Origin: Tautonia rosea
Lineage (GTDB): Bacteria; Planctomycetota; Planctomycetia; Isosphaerales; Isosphaeraceae
Reading direction: 5' to 3'
Length of the DNA stretch: 64,000 nucleotides
Assembly (NCBI RefSeq): GCF_012958305.1
Contig: NZ_JABBYO010000003.1
Span: forward strand, 1-64,000
A program made the position numbers and the translations under genes. The notes under the pieces are model-generated. The model worked only from the letters and a program-made list of their open reading frames with translations. It made no database searches and was not told the origin of the DNA. Below, piece by piece: positions 8,861 through 17,121 of this stretch; position 1 is the stretch's first letter; every line of letters begins with the position of its first letter.

Positions 8861-11811
8861 GCGAAGCCTGCCCGACCTCAACCGAGGTCAATCAGTTCCT
8901 GCGAGCCTCAGATGATCAGATTCAGGCCGACCCGCGACTTCATTCACTCCAACTGCACATTCTGGGATGTTCGAGGTGCCTGGAGCACCTGGAGGGGGAA
9001 GTACTGAAGGTGATTGGCCCGGAACTGCCGACGAATGCGTCTGCGTTCTTCGGCCGAGCAGCGATGAGTGCCGAGCCGGTAGGGTTGGCCCCAAAGATTG
9101 AGGGGTTTGTCATGGGAGACCGCCTCGGTCGAGGCGGGATGGGGACTGTCTTCAAGGCCTGGCAGTCCGCGATGCACCGTGAGGTCGCCATCAAGGTCCT
9201 CCCCGGCGGTCCCCTGGCCGACCCGCGATGGAGGGCCTGGTGCCTGGCCGAGGCGCGGGCCGCGGCTCAGATTCGACACCCGGACGCAGTGCAGGTGTAC
9301 GATGTGGGGATGACCGAGGGATATCCCTACCTGGTCATGGAGTACGTCGCGGGGGGATCGCTTGCCGATCGATTGCGCAAGATTCCGTCGATGCCTTTTC
9401 GAGACTCGGCCCGACTGCTCGCTCGGATCGCGCGGGTGGTGCATCATATGCACCTTCGCGGGCTCATTCACCGCGATCTGAAACCGGGGAACATCTTGAT
9501 CGACTCGCCGAGCGATGCCCCACCTTCGGTCTGGTGGCCCAAGGTCGCCGATTTCGGCCTTGCTCGGCCGATCGGAGACTCGGCGCGATCGCTGACCCTT
9601 GCCGGAATCGGGACTCCCGAATACATGGCACCCGAACTGGCACAGGGTAGGGGCGCGAATGTCGAGACGTTTGCCGACATCTATGCGCTGGGAGCGATCC
9701 TCTATCGTTTGCTTGTCGGCAAGCCGCCGTTTCAGGAGGCATCTCCTCAGGAGACACTGGCCCGAGTGATTGAGGGCAGTCCGATCCCACCGGGCAGGAT
9801 CGTCCAAAAACTCCCGAGAGACCTTGAGACGATTGTCCTGAAGTGTCTCGAACCGGAGCCGCAACGCCGTTATGCGACGGCCGAGGCGCTCGCCGATGAC
9901 CTCGATGCGTTTCTGGAGGGCCGGACCATCCTCGCCCGGCCGGTCGGCCCGGTCAGGCGGTCATCGCGCTTCGTCCGTCGGCACCCGGTGGGGTCGGCGT
10001 TGATGCTTGGACTGGCACTGACCACCGCCACGTCGCTGGTCCTACTCGGACGTGCCGAGACGGCCCGCTCCCAGGCCGCCGCCAATGAGGCTCTGGCGCT
10101 TGAACGCTCTCGCGAAGCCGAAAAACGCCGGGCCGAGGCCGAGGCCAATCGCCAGCAGGCGGAGCAGATGTTTCAGGCTGCCGGGAAATTGCTTGCCATT
10201 GTCAATCAGGGGGACGACCCGAATGTCCCTCGGGGAGAACTCTCGCGGACCGAACTCGAAGCCGCGCTGCCCACCTGCCGCGAGTTGCTTCGCGGTCGCC
10301 CGAACGATCTCGTATTACTCCGAACTTACAGTCAGATCGTCTACCAGATCGGTTGGCATCGAGCACTTGAGGGAAGGACGAGTCAGGCTGCGGACCTGTT
10401 TCGAGAGGGAGTGGAGACGCTCGACGCAGCCCTTGCCAACGTGCAGGACGACGACCTTCGTCACGAAGCCGCATTCCTTTCCCTCTGGTATGGCCAAATA
10501 CTCTACACCCTGGAGGAGATTCCGGAGGCAATCCAGTTCCTCCATCGATCCCTGGAATGGTGCGACGGGCCGACTGAATCTTGGCCTCTCACCTCGAACC
10601 AACGACGTGCCGCTTTCATCAAATCGGAGGTTGGGCCTCATCTGATCCTCTGTGGTGATCATACGGGACGCCGAACGCTTATCGAGGCGAAGAGGATGCT
10701 GGAAGGGCATTTGGAGGCCGTTTCGAACGACGTCGACGCGTTGGCTCATCTCGTCAATGTGTATCACGATCTGGGGGAATCCGATGAGGCGCTTGTCGCG
10801 CTTCGCCGGCTGGTCAGCATCGACCGATTACCGAGGTATCGCTACCACCTCGCCAGTGCGCTCGACATCCGGAAAGGCACAATTCAAGATGAAGTCACCC
10901 GGGGTGACCTGACTGCCGAGATTGCCGATCTCATCGAATCCTGTCTCCCTGAGTTACAACAGGAAGCCGATAATAATCCCAGCAAGCCAGAATTTGCCGA
11001 AACATTGCACCATGCGTTTTCGTTGTCCATTCGATCGCTCCTTGATCTTGGGCGTTCGGACGAGGCGGTGGACGTGCTTGCCCAATTCCTGAACTCGATC
11101 GAAACTCGACCATATCGCTTCCCAGAGCCGAATTCGAAGATTGATCATTTTTATGCAACTGGGTTCAACGAGCTTGGTCGAATCCTGATTCACCCAGCCT
11201 TGCCGGAACAAGGGTTTCAAGAGATCCTGACCCAGATCGAACAATTCTTTGATCAGGATAGCATGACTTCTTCGCAACGAAAAAACGCGATGTTTGGGCT
11301 ATTGCGGATCAGGTTTTTCGCACAATCCGAGTTCGAACATATCCGAATCGCCGCTTTCTTCGAAGTGTGTCACGGGGCAGTCACTCGACACTTTGATGCC
11401 GAGAAGCCATCAATAATCGAGATCACAGAGCTTCTCGCTTGGGCGATGACGCTTCGGATTCATGGTCACCTCGGTGATTCGGAACGAATCATTGCCTGGT
11501 GTGGGAAAGCATTGGAGGCGATGCCTTCCGAAACCAGAGTGACCCCGGAGTATTTCGTTGCGCTCAGCGACTACTGGACCCAAGTAGCTAAGAACCTGTG
11601 GCGATACGAACCGATTGACGAAACGGCGCTAGGTGATGCCCTGCGGCGGTCTGTCGAGTCGGCCGAGAAGGCGGCTCGGTTTGCCCCGGAAGAAGGGGTG
11701 TATCGGGAATTGGTCGCCGAACGACGCGAACGACTCGAACGCTCCGGGCTCGATCCCGGACCGATTGCCCAAAGGCCGGGATTGGAGGCTCGATCCTCAT
11801 CGGCAAAGTGA
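8857..11811 (+). CDS. Receptor Ser/Thr kinase with anti-sigma-like zinc motif and TPR-like sensor
   Basis: 984 residues. The N-terminus holds H34-x3-C38-x2-C41, the HxxxCxxC pattern of zinc-binding anti-sigma domains. The kinase domain spans about 84-350: GRGGMG loop, VAIK, HRDLKPGN, DFGLARP and GTPEYMAPE, all canonical, so it should be active. A membrane helix follows near 378-398, then an Ala/Glu-rich coiled coil (about 400-440) and a 530-residue helical region with TPR-like spacing that would face outward. The ATG overlaps the stop codon of the ECF sigma gene by 4 bases. The likely role is membrane sensing that controls the partner sigma factor by phosphorylation, by zinc-motif binding or both; the mechanism is inference. 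No counterpart phosphatase is nearby. Confidence 0.92.
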   Translation: MSEACPTSTEVNQFLRASDDQIQADPRLHSLQLHILGCSRCLEHLEGEVLKVIGPELPTNASAFFGRAAMSAEPVGLAPKIEGFVMGDRLGRGGMGTVFKAWQSAMHREVAIKVLPGGPLADPRWRAWCLAEARAAAQIRHPDAVQVYDVGMTEGYPYLVMEYVAGGSLADRLRKIPSMPFRDSARLLARIARVVHHMHLRGLIHRDLKPGNILIDSPSDAPPSVWWPKVADFGLARPIGDSARSLTLAGIGTPEYMAPELAQGRGANVETFADIYALGAILYRLLVGKPPFQEASPQETLARVIEGSPIPPGRIVQKLPRDLETIVLKCLEPEPQRRYATAEALADDLDAFLEGRTILARPVGPVRRSSRFVRRHPVGSALMLGLALTTATSLVLLGRAETARSQAAANEALALERSREAEKRRAEAEANRQQAEQMFQAAGKLLAIVNQGDDPNVPRGELSRTELEAALPTCRELLRGRPNDLVLLRTYSQIVYQIGWHRALEGRTSQAADLFREGVETLDAALANVQDDDLRHEAAFLSLWYGQILYTLEEIPEAIQFLHRSLEWCDGPTESWPLTSNQRRAAFIKSEVGPHLILCGDHTGRRTLIEAKRMLEGHLEAVSNDVDALAHLVNVYHDLGESDEALVALRRLVSIDRLPRYRYHLASALDIRKGTIQDEVTRGDLTAEIADLIESCLPELQQEADNNPSKPEFAETLHHAFSLSIRSLLDLGRSDEAVDVLAQFLNSIETRPYRFPEPNSKIDHFYATGFNELGRILIHPALPEQGFQEILTQIEQFFDQDSMTSSQRKNAMFGLLRIRFFAQSEFEHIRIAAFFEVCHGAVTRHFDAEKPSIIEITELLAWAMTLRIHGHLGDSERIIAWCGKALEAMPSETRVTPEYFVALSDYWTQVAKNLWRYEPIDETALGDALRRSVESAEKAARFAPEEGVYRELVAERRERLERSGLDPGPIAQRPGLEARSSSAK

Positions 11812-12062
11812 ACCGCTCAAGCCTGAATGATCGAAACCCTGTTCTTCGAAACAAACGAGGGAGTCGACGGTGACTGTGGGTTCTGGCGTTCGATTCCCAG
11901 CGTTCTGTTCTGGTTGTCCTGTTGTCGCTTCAGTGATTCCGAATTCTTGGAGTAACCTGTGATCAAGCTCCATCTTTGAATTGGATTACTTGAGTTATCA
12001 GAGGGAATCGGCCAGGCCTGGAACGGTTACAAATGGGAGATGTTGTCGACGTGGAAGCAAGC

Positions 12063-13202
12063 CTATCGAAAATTGATACCATTTATTGTGAAAATTAACG
12101 ATCGAACGCATGCCTCCTGAGAGGCGATGCTCAGCGTTTTTTCTGCCACCCGATTGTTGCCTCGTTGTTTCTCCAGGGCGTTTACGGAGTGGGCTGGTCT
12201 TTCGAAATCAGCCTGGTGACGCAGGACGTGAATCCAATCGTCCTTCATGTCAACGAGGACCCAGCCGCGTTCTGGTGCGTCGGCTAGGGCCTCGACGAGC
12301 TTTCCGGTGCTCTTGGGAGCTGCGTCGTAGGCGTATTCTCGATCGGCGTCGGTGTGGTGGATAATCACGCCGAGGCTTGGGTGTGGGTTGCCGATCGTCG
12401 TGTATTCGAGCATCGCCTTGTCACCGTCGCTGTTTCCGAAGCAGGCGATCGGCCGGCGGCCGATGAATCGGTGAATGCCCACCGGCTTACCATCCTTGTC
12501 GTCCACAAAGACGTGATCGAGCGTTTTCACCAAGAGGGGCTTGCCATCACGCAACTCATAGGTCACCTGTCCGTGGGATCCGATGACCTGCTCTGGAGGG
12601 ATACCGTAGACTCGCTCAGACCAGACGCGCATGAAATCAGCTCCACCGCCGGACACGATGAACGTCTTGAACCCGTTTTCTCTCAGGAGGGTCAGGAGTT
12701 CGAGCATAGGTAAGTACACGCATTCGTCGTAGGGTCGACTGTAGCGGGGATGCTCGGCCGAGCTCATCCAGTTGTCGACCCGCCTTGCAAACTCTTCCAC
12801 GGTGACTCCCGAGTGCGTGAGGCTGATGATCTGGAGCAGCCCCCGGTGGTTGTCGGCAAGGAGTTTCTCGAAGTCCCCAGACAAGGCCGCCTCTACGAAG
12901 GGATCATCCTTTGCCTCTGGTTTCGTTGCGATGAGATCCTTGATCCCATCGAGCGCGAACGCGAGCTGGAACGGAACCGGGTTCTCCGGCCAGAGCGTGC
13001 CATCGTTGTCAAACACGGCGATGCGTTCAGCGGGGGGGACGAAGTCCTTGCCGTCCTCGTCCGTCACCCGGGTGACGAACGACAGGATCGACTCCTTAGC
13101 CGGGCCTGCATTCCACGACGGAAGTGGATCGTCGGCGAGAAGCTGGGGTGTAACGGAGCCTATCACGATCAGAAAAAGCGCAATCGTGAGCTTCAGTCGC
13201 AC
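12063..13202 (-). CDS. Exported HAD-superfamily hydrolase (phosphoserine phosphatase-like)
   Basis: 379 residues from a GTG at 13202. This start is preferred over an ATG at 13376 because a near-perfect Shine-Dalgarno lies just upstream and the protein then begins with a clean signal peptide (KLTIALFLIVIGSVTPQLLA, cut before DDP). HAD motif I is FDNDGT (nucleophile Asp65, acid Asp67) and motif IV is FGNSDGDKAML; a conserved Lys lies between them. These match secreted HAD-IB phosphatases related to SerB, but the substrate is unknown. The protein probably acts in the periplasm. The C-terminal 50 residues after the last core strand (from about VLRHQADFERP) have no counterpart known to me and may be a late extension. 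The gene is followed by a 250-bp gap. Confidence 0.85.
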   Translation of the reverse strand: MRLKLTIALFLIVIGSVTPQLLADDPLPSWNAGPAKESILSFVTRVTDEDGKDFVPPAERIAVFDNDGTLWPENPVPFQLAFALDGIKDLIATKPEAKDDPFVEAALSGDFEKLLADNHRGLLQIISLTHSGVTVEEFARRVDNWMSSAEHPRYSRPYDECVYLPMLELLTLLRENGFKTFIVSGGGADFMRVWSERVYGIPPEQVIGSHGQVTYELRDGKPLLVKTLDHVFVDDKDGKPVGIHRFIGRRPIACFGNSDGDKAMLEYTTIGNPHPSLGVIIHHTDADREYAYDAAPKSTGKLVEALADAPERGWVLVDMKDDWIHVLRHQADFERPAHSVNALEKQRGNNRVAEKTLSIASQEACVRSLIFTINGINFR

Positions 13203-13214
13203 GGGATCACCTCC
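13203..13214 (-). promoter_or_regulatory. Extended Shine-Dalgarno fixing a GTG start
   Basis: Minus-strand GGAGGTGATCCC immediately precedes the GTG at 13202. It complements nearly the whole 16S rRNA 3' tail, which decides the start of the HAD gene. Confidence 0.75.
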
Positions 13215-13317
13215 GAGCAGTTGCCAAACGATGGGAGAGCGGTTGTTTTCTGTTATCTGTACTCTGGCAAGGATTGTCTCTGTTGGCCCGCATTGAATCA
13301 ATGGGGGCGGTCGCCGA

Positions 13318-14163
13318 TCAATCGCCGTCATCAGTGATGTTCGAAGAAGTATCCCTGGCTCCTGGATTCCGATCATTCCGGGAACTCCAGCCGAGGTAGA
13401 ACAGGCTCACCTGGCCGATCCCCAGCCAGGCAAGTAGGGCTGTCAAGACCAAGGCGGTGCCCAGGACCCACGTACGGGCCCGACGACTCAGTTCAATGAG
13501 CCCCGATCGGACCTCCTCGAACCGGTCCTGAGTGGCTTCGACTCGGTCGGCAGCGGAAGATAGGCGAGCAGAGGTCGTCGTTGAAAGCCGCTCTACGGAT
13601 TGACGCGCATGTTCGGGGAGGTCGGTCGCCCGGGCGATCGTTTCCAACGCCGTGTGCAGATTGTCAAGCTCGCTGACAGCGTCCATGAGCTCCGCTGAGA
13701 GCATGTCGAGCCGGTCGGCAATCCCGAAAATTGACGCGTTGCTCCTTCCCAAGGAGAACGGTAGATCGCCCAGAGCTGATGAAGCATCGCTCAGTCGATC
13801 AGAGGCCTGTTCGGTGCGGGACGCCCACGCCTCCAACTCTCGGGCGGCTGCCTCCAGCGCGGCGACGCGGGCGAGGCTTACCGCGAGGGCCTCGTCCGAG
13901 CCGGTGTTGGTCGATTCGAGCGTTGGGAGCTGATCCGGCACGGCACGAACACGTTCTTCGATGGCCTCGATGCGGTCTTCGACCTGAACCATCAGTTCCG
14001 AAGCCTGGTCCACACCGCGATCGGTCGAGGCAGCGAGCCGTTCGATGGCTTCAGAAACGCGATGGGCGGCGAACCAGACACCAACAAGAAGGACCAGGGC
14101 AATCAGCGTTCCAACCAACCCAAGACCAAGAGCGACTGAGTCGAGGAGACGTTTGGCAATCAT
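13318..14163 (-). CDS. Membrane-anchored coiled-coil protein of unknown function
   Basis: 281 residues from the ATG at 14163; an upstream in-frame start at 14232 adds 23 residues with no protein character. A first membrane helix (about 10-32, GLGLVGTLIALVLLVGVWF) is followed by about 190 residues of Ala/Glu/Leu/Arg heptad pattern (ERLAAS, EDRIEAIEERV, LARVAALEAAARELEAW), then a second helix near the end (TWVLGTALVLTALLAWLGI). The likely topology is two anchors with a long coiled coil between them, as in chemoreceptor-like or septation-type structural proteins. No HAMP or signalling domain is visible. Its stop codon is 115 bp upstream of the HAD start, so the two could share a transcript. I do not recognise the family. 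Confidence 0.75.
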   Translation of the reverse strand: MIAKRLLDSVALGLGLVGTLIALVLLVGVWFAAHRVSEAIERLAASTDRGVDQASELMVQVEDRIEAIEERVRAVPDQLPTLESTNTGSDEALAVSLARVAALEAAARELEAWASRTEQASDRLSDASSALGDLPFSLGRSNASIFGIADRLDMLSAELMDAVSELDNLHTALETIARATDLPEHARQSVERLSTTTSARLSSAADRVEATQDRFEEVRSGLIELSRRARTWVLGTALVLTALLAWLGIGQVSLFYLGWSSRNDRNPGARDTSSNITDDGD

Positions 14164-14333
14164 GATCGAATCAGGGCTCCCAGTTGTGTTCCGTTCAGCC
14201 AATCTTCTACCCACTTTCGGGTGGATTGGCAAATGCTGGGGAACTCGGCCATCCGCTCACTCCGTAGATCGGAAGCCGATCCAGCTCAGCGGTCGCTCGA
14301 GGTACGCTTCAAAGAAGACTCAATCGTGTCGGA

Positions 14334-14507
14334 TCAGGTAAGGCCGACCATCTCCTGAAACGGACGGAAATTCTGTAATCTGGCGAGCGACCAGCAGAGA
14401 ACCTCGTCGCGCTGGACGAGGAGAGATGCACGCCGAGACTCCCAGTAGTTGTCGTATAGCTCCTGTTGGGATCGCGCGAAGTGGTCGATGTCGGGCTCGA
14501 TAGTCAT
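14334..14507 (-). CDS. Small ORF, 57 residues, hypothetical
   Basis: An ATG at 14507 opens 57 codons ending at 14334. The composition is protein-like: many acidic and aromatic residues, for example YDNYWESRRASLL and WSLARLQNFRPF. No good ribosome binding site is visible and I do not recognise it. It could be a real small cytoplasmic protein or the leftover end of a decayed gene. Confidence 0.4.
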   Translation of the reverse strand: MTIEPDIDHFARSQQELYDNYWESRRASLLVQRDEVLCWSLARLQNFRPFQEMVGLT

Positions 14508-15207
14508 TCGGTGCCCGTAGCTTGAGAAACGGTTCCCGCTACACGTCGGCCACCTCCGTCTGCTGTACCCTGAGGTCTGCCTGGAGCTGACCGACTTGAG
14601 TTACCAATATAACTCGCCGCTGGAGAAGTCGAAGTGCAGTTCACGACTGATCCGACCCAGAGGTGAGAGGAAATCGGTCTGGTCGAAGCCTCCAAGGTTG
14701 ACCTATTGTGTCAAGACCGACGAATTTATACGCCTCAAGCAAGATCTCCCAGTGCCCGCCCGCCAGCGGCTGACAAGAAGGTAGAGAATCAGTCTTTTTC
14801 AATAAATGAAATAATGTGAGATCTGACAGAATTTGATTCCATAAGCCAGCGATCCATGCGAGTCTTCGCCGGTCGATGTCGCAATCGGCGCGTGTTTCAA
14901 TGCGCAAAGGGAAGACCGACGTCGGCAAGAGGCAGACCGTCAGGCCGTTGCTGATCGTGCTGGTGAGGGTCGATGTCCATGATCAGCTTCTTCTCGACGA
15001 AGGGGTGGACTAGGATGCCGATTTATGTCTCGTACTTGACCATGTTGGTGGGGGACGCACGTTCCCGACCTCCTCAGAACGAGACATTACCATGTCAGAC
15101 CTGAGGTTTCCTACTCCCATCACTTCCATCACTGGAGGCTGGAGGTGAAGGCAGATCTGTGCGACAACGGGGTTGGAAAAGAGATCCCTTACCGAGGTTC
15201 TTTCACA
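14508..15207. other. Gene-poor stretch, possible gene debris
   Basis: About 700 bp with short open frames on both strands (for example 14596-14784 plus and 14641-14928 minus). None has a good start, known motif or neighbour logic. A minus-strand fragment ending near 14900 reads protein-like (KKLIMDIDPHQHDQ), but this is only suggestive of a decayed gene. Confidence 0.35.
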
Positions 15208-16716
15208 ATGCAATTGTCTTTCCTGATTCTCGCACTCGTCTCGACGGCTGTCTTGGCCAACTCCGATGCAGCGGCGACGGAGCAACTCTTGGCTGGCGTG
15301 GCGAAGATCGAGATCACAAGTCCTGATGCGGAAAAAGTCAACGATCCTTGCTTTGCGAAAGCCCTCGTCCTTCGTCAGGGAAAGCGAGTGGCAGTCCTGG
15401 TGACGGTCGACGCTGTGGCGATCGGAGGAATCGGATCGATTCCTGATACGTTTATGGAATCTGTCCGTCTGGAGTTGGAACGAAATCCGGGGATTCCTCC
15501 TTCCCATGTCATCGTAAATGCCAGCCATTGCCACGGAGTCGTTCGGAGCGACTCCGATCAGTTGGTCGTTCGGGCTGTTCGTGAGGCCTATCGTAAGCTG
15601 GTGCCTGTGAAAGTCGGTGCCGGTGTGGGAAGCGAGACCCGGATCAGCGAAAACCGGCGAGTGACACTTCATGACGGACGCCAGGTCGACATGAGACGAG
15701 CCTATGCGTTCGCCTGGGACAAGGACATCGCCTCGATCGGGCCGATTGATCCACAAATCGGCCTAATGCGAATCGATCGGGAGGATGGAAGGCCTCTTGC
15801 GGTTCTTTATCAGTTTGCCTGCCACCCGATCATGAACCCTCCAGACAAGGGGTCATCCGCAGACTTTCCAGGTGTTGCGTCTGCCTTGATCGAATCAGCC
15901 CTCGGTGACGGTGTCATCGCCTTCTTCGTGCAAGGATGTGGTGGTGATATCAACCCTGTCCAATACAAGGATGTGCTTCACCCACCCGATGCCGAGCCAC
16001 TTGGGAATTTGCTCGGCGCCCGTGTAATCGAACGATGGAGATCAATCACCCCTGTCGCTGACGGTCAGCTCGCGGTCCAGCAACGGGTCATCACCCTCCC
16101 TCGCGCCGCCGATTTTGAGAAGCGAATTAATGCCCTTGAAGAGGAACGCTCTCGGCTCGTTCATGCCCTGAAAGGGACGAACATTCAGTTCGAGACCTTT
16201 TTGCCCCTCTTGATCCAGCAACGTCTTGACCCGAACTCGCCATCGGGCTCGACACATTCCTACCTTCACGAGTCTTCCCAGGGTCGGGATGATTTCGCTC
16301 GACTTGACGCCGAGAATCGTGCGCAGGTCGATTCGTACCTTGCCAATATCAAGATTATGGAAGAACTCACACGCATAAACACAAACATCACTCTTTTGCG
16401 TAGGCATGAGTTGGAAACAAAAAGAGCAGGTGACGCTCCCCTTGAGGCTGAGATGTGCGCCCTCCGGATTGGCGACTTCAAACTCGTCACTTTCCCTGGT
16501 GAGTTGACGGTCGAGATTGGCCTGAATGTGAAAAACGATACGGGAGACCCACATGCATTCGTTGCGGGTTACACCAATGGCTACCTCTTCTACACACCCA
16601 CCGTGGACCAGCGTGTCAATCCGGGCTTTGCCCAGGAAGATTGCGATTGTCTGGTGGCACCCGAGTGGCAGGCTCTGTTCGAAGCCGCCGCGTTGGAGAT
16701 GCTCCGGAATCTTTAA
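15208..16716 (+). CDS. Exported neutral-ceramidase-like protein
   Basis: 502 residues from the ATG at 15208, with GAGG upstream and a signal peptide (QLSFLILALVSTAVLANS). It matches the neutral/alkaline non-lysosomal ceramidase N-terminal fold common in planctomycetes: AGVAKIEITS opening, VNASHCHG (the His-x-His metal-site region), FACHPIMNPPD, and GCGGDINPV. True ceramidases have GDVSPN with a nucleophilic Ser at that last site; here the Ser position is Asn. It is therefore unlikely to be a ceramidase and may be another zinc hydrolase or inactive. The C-terminal half includes a helical insert (about 310-400) and the FPGELTVEIG and AGYTNGYLFYTPT segments of the family. It stands alone, with no co-oriented neighbour within 400 bp. 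Confidence 0.82.
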   Translation: MQLSFLILALVSTAVLANSDAAATEQLLAGVAKIEITSPDAEKVNDPCFAKALVLRQGKRVAVLVTVDAVAIGGIGSIPDTFMESVRLELERNPGIPPSHVIVNASHCHGVVRSDSDQLVVRAVREAYRKLVPVKVGAGVGSETRISENRRVTLHDGRQVDMRRAYAFAWDKDIASIGPIDPQIGLMRIDREDGRPLAVLYQFACHPIMNPPDKGSSADFPGVASALIESALGDGVIAFFVQGCGGDINPVQYKDVLHPPDAEPLGNLLGARVIERWRSITPVADGQLAVQQRVITLPRAADFEKRINALEEERSRLVHALKGTNIQFETFLPLLIQQRLDPNSPSGSTHSYLHESSQGRDDFARLDAENRAQVDSYLANIKIMEELTRINTNITLLRRHELETKRAGDAPLEAEMCALRIGDFKLVTFPGELTVEIGLNVKNDTGDPHAFVAGYTNGYLFYTPTVDQRVNPGFAQEDCDCLVAPEWQALFEAAALEMLRNL

Positions 16717-17121
16717 GTCGACCCTACTCAACGGTATTTCCATTTCTTCAATCCACCTTGCGCAGTGATGGGTCGGTGCTGCTCCCGTTCTGAACGAGAT
16801 CGTTATCATCCTGGCCGTTCTGATTTTGTCTTGGTACGGGATGTTGGATTTCTCCAAGGTTCAGTCGTTTCGTTGTGCGATTTCAGAGGAGACTTCCAAG
16901 CGGCATGTTTGAGACGCTAACTGGACATCATCCAGGTAGGGCGATAGGCTGAATTCTTCGTGGATTCTTCTGGTTCGGATTCATTCGTGCCGTACCTTCG
17001 ACCCGAAACATCGAGCTCGTGAGACGGTGCTCTCGTTCCTCTGCAGCGAGGTCTGTGGACCCACCGATTGAGTGTTGGGTTGTACCCACGGCCGTCACGA
17101 GCCTGACCTGAGCGCCCCGAC
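16717..17121. other. Intergenic, no gene recognised
   Basis: 405 bp between co-oriented genes. No convincing frame, terminator or promoter was seen, and no ribosome binding sequence precedes the next ATG. Confidence 0.4.
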
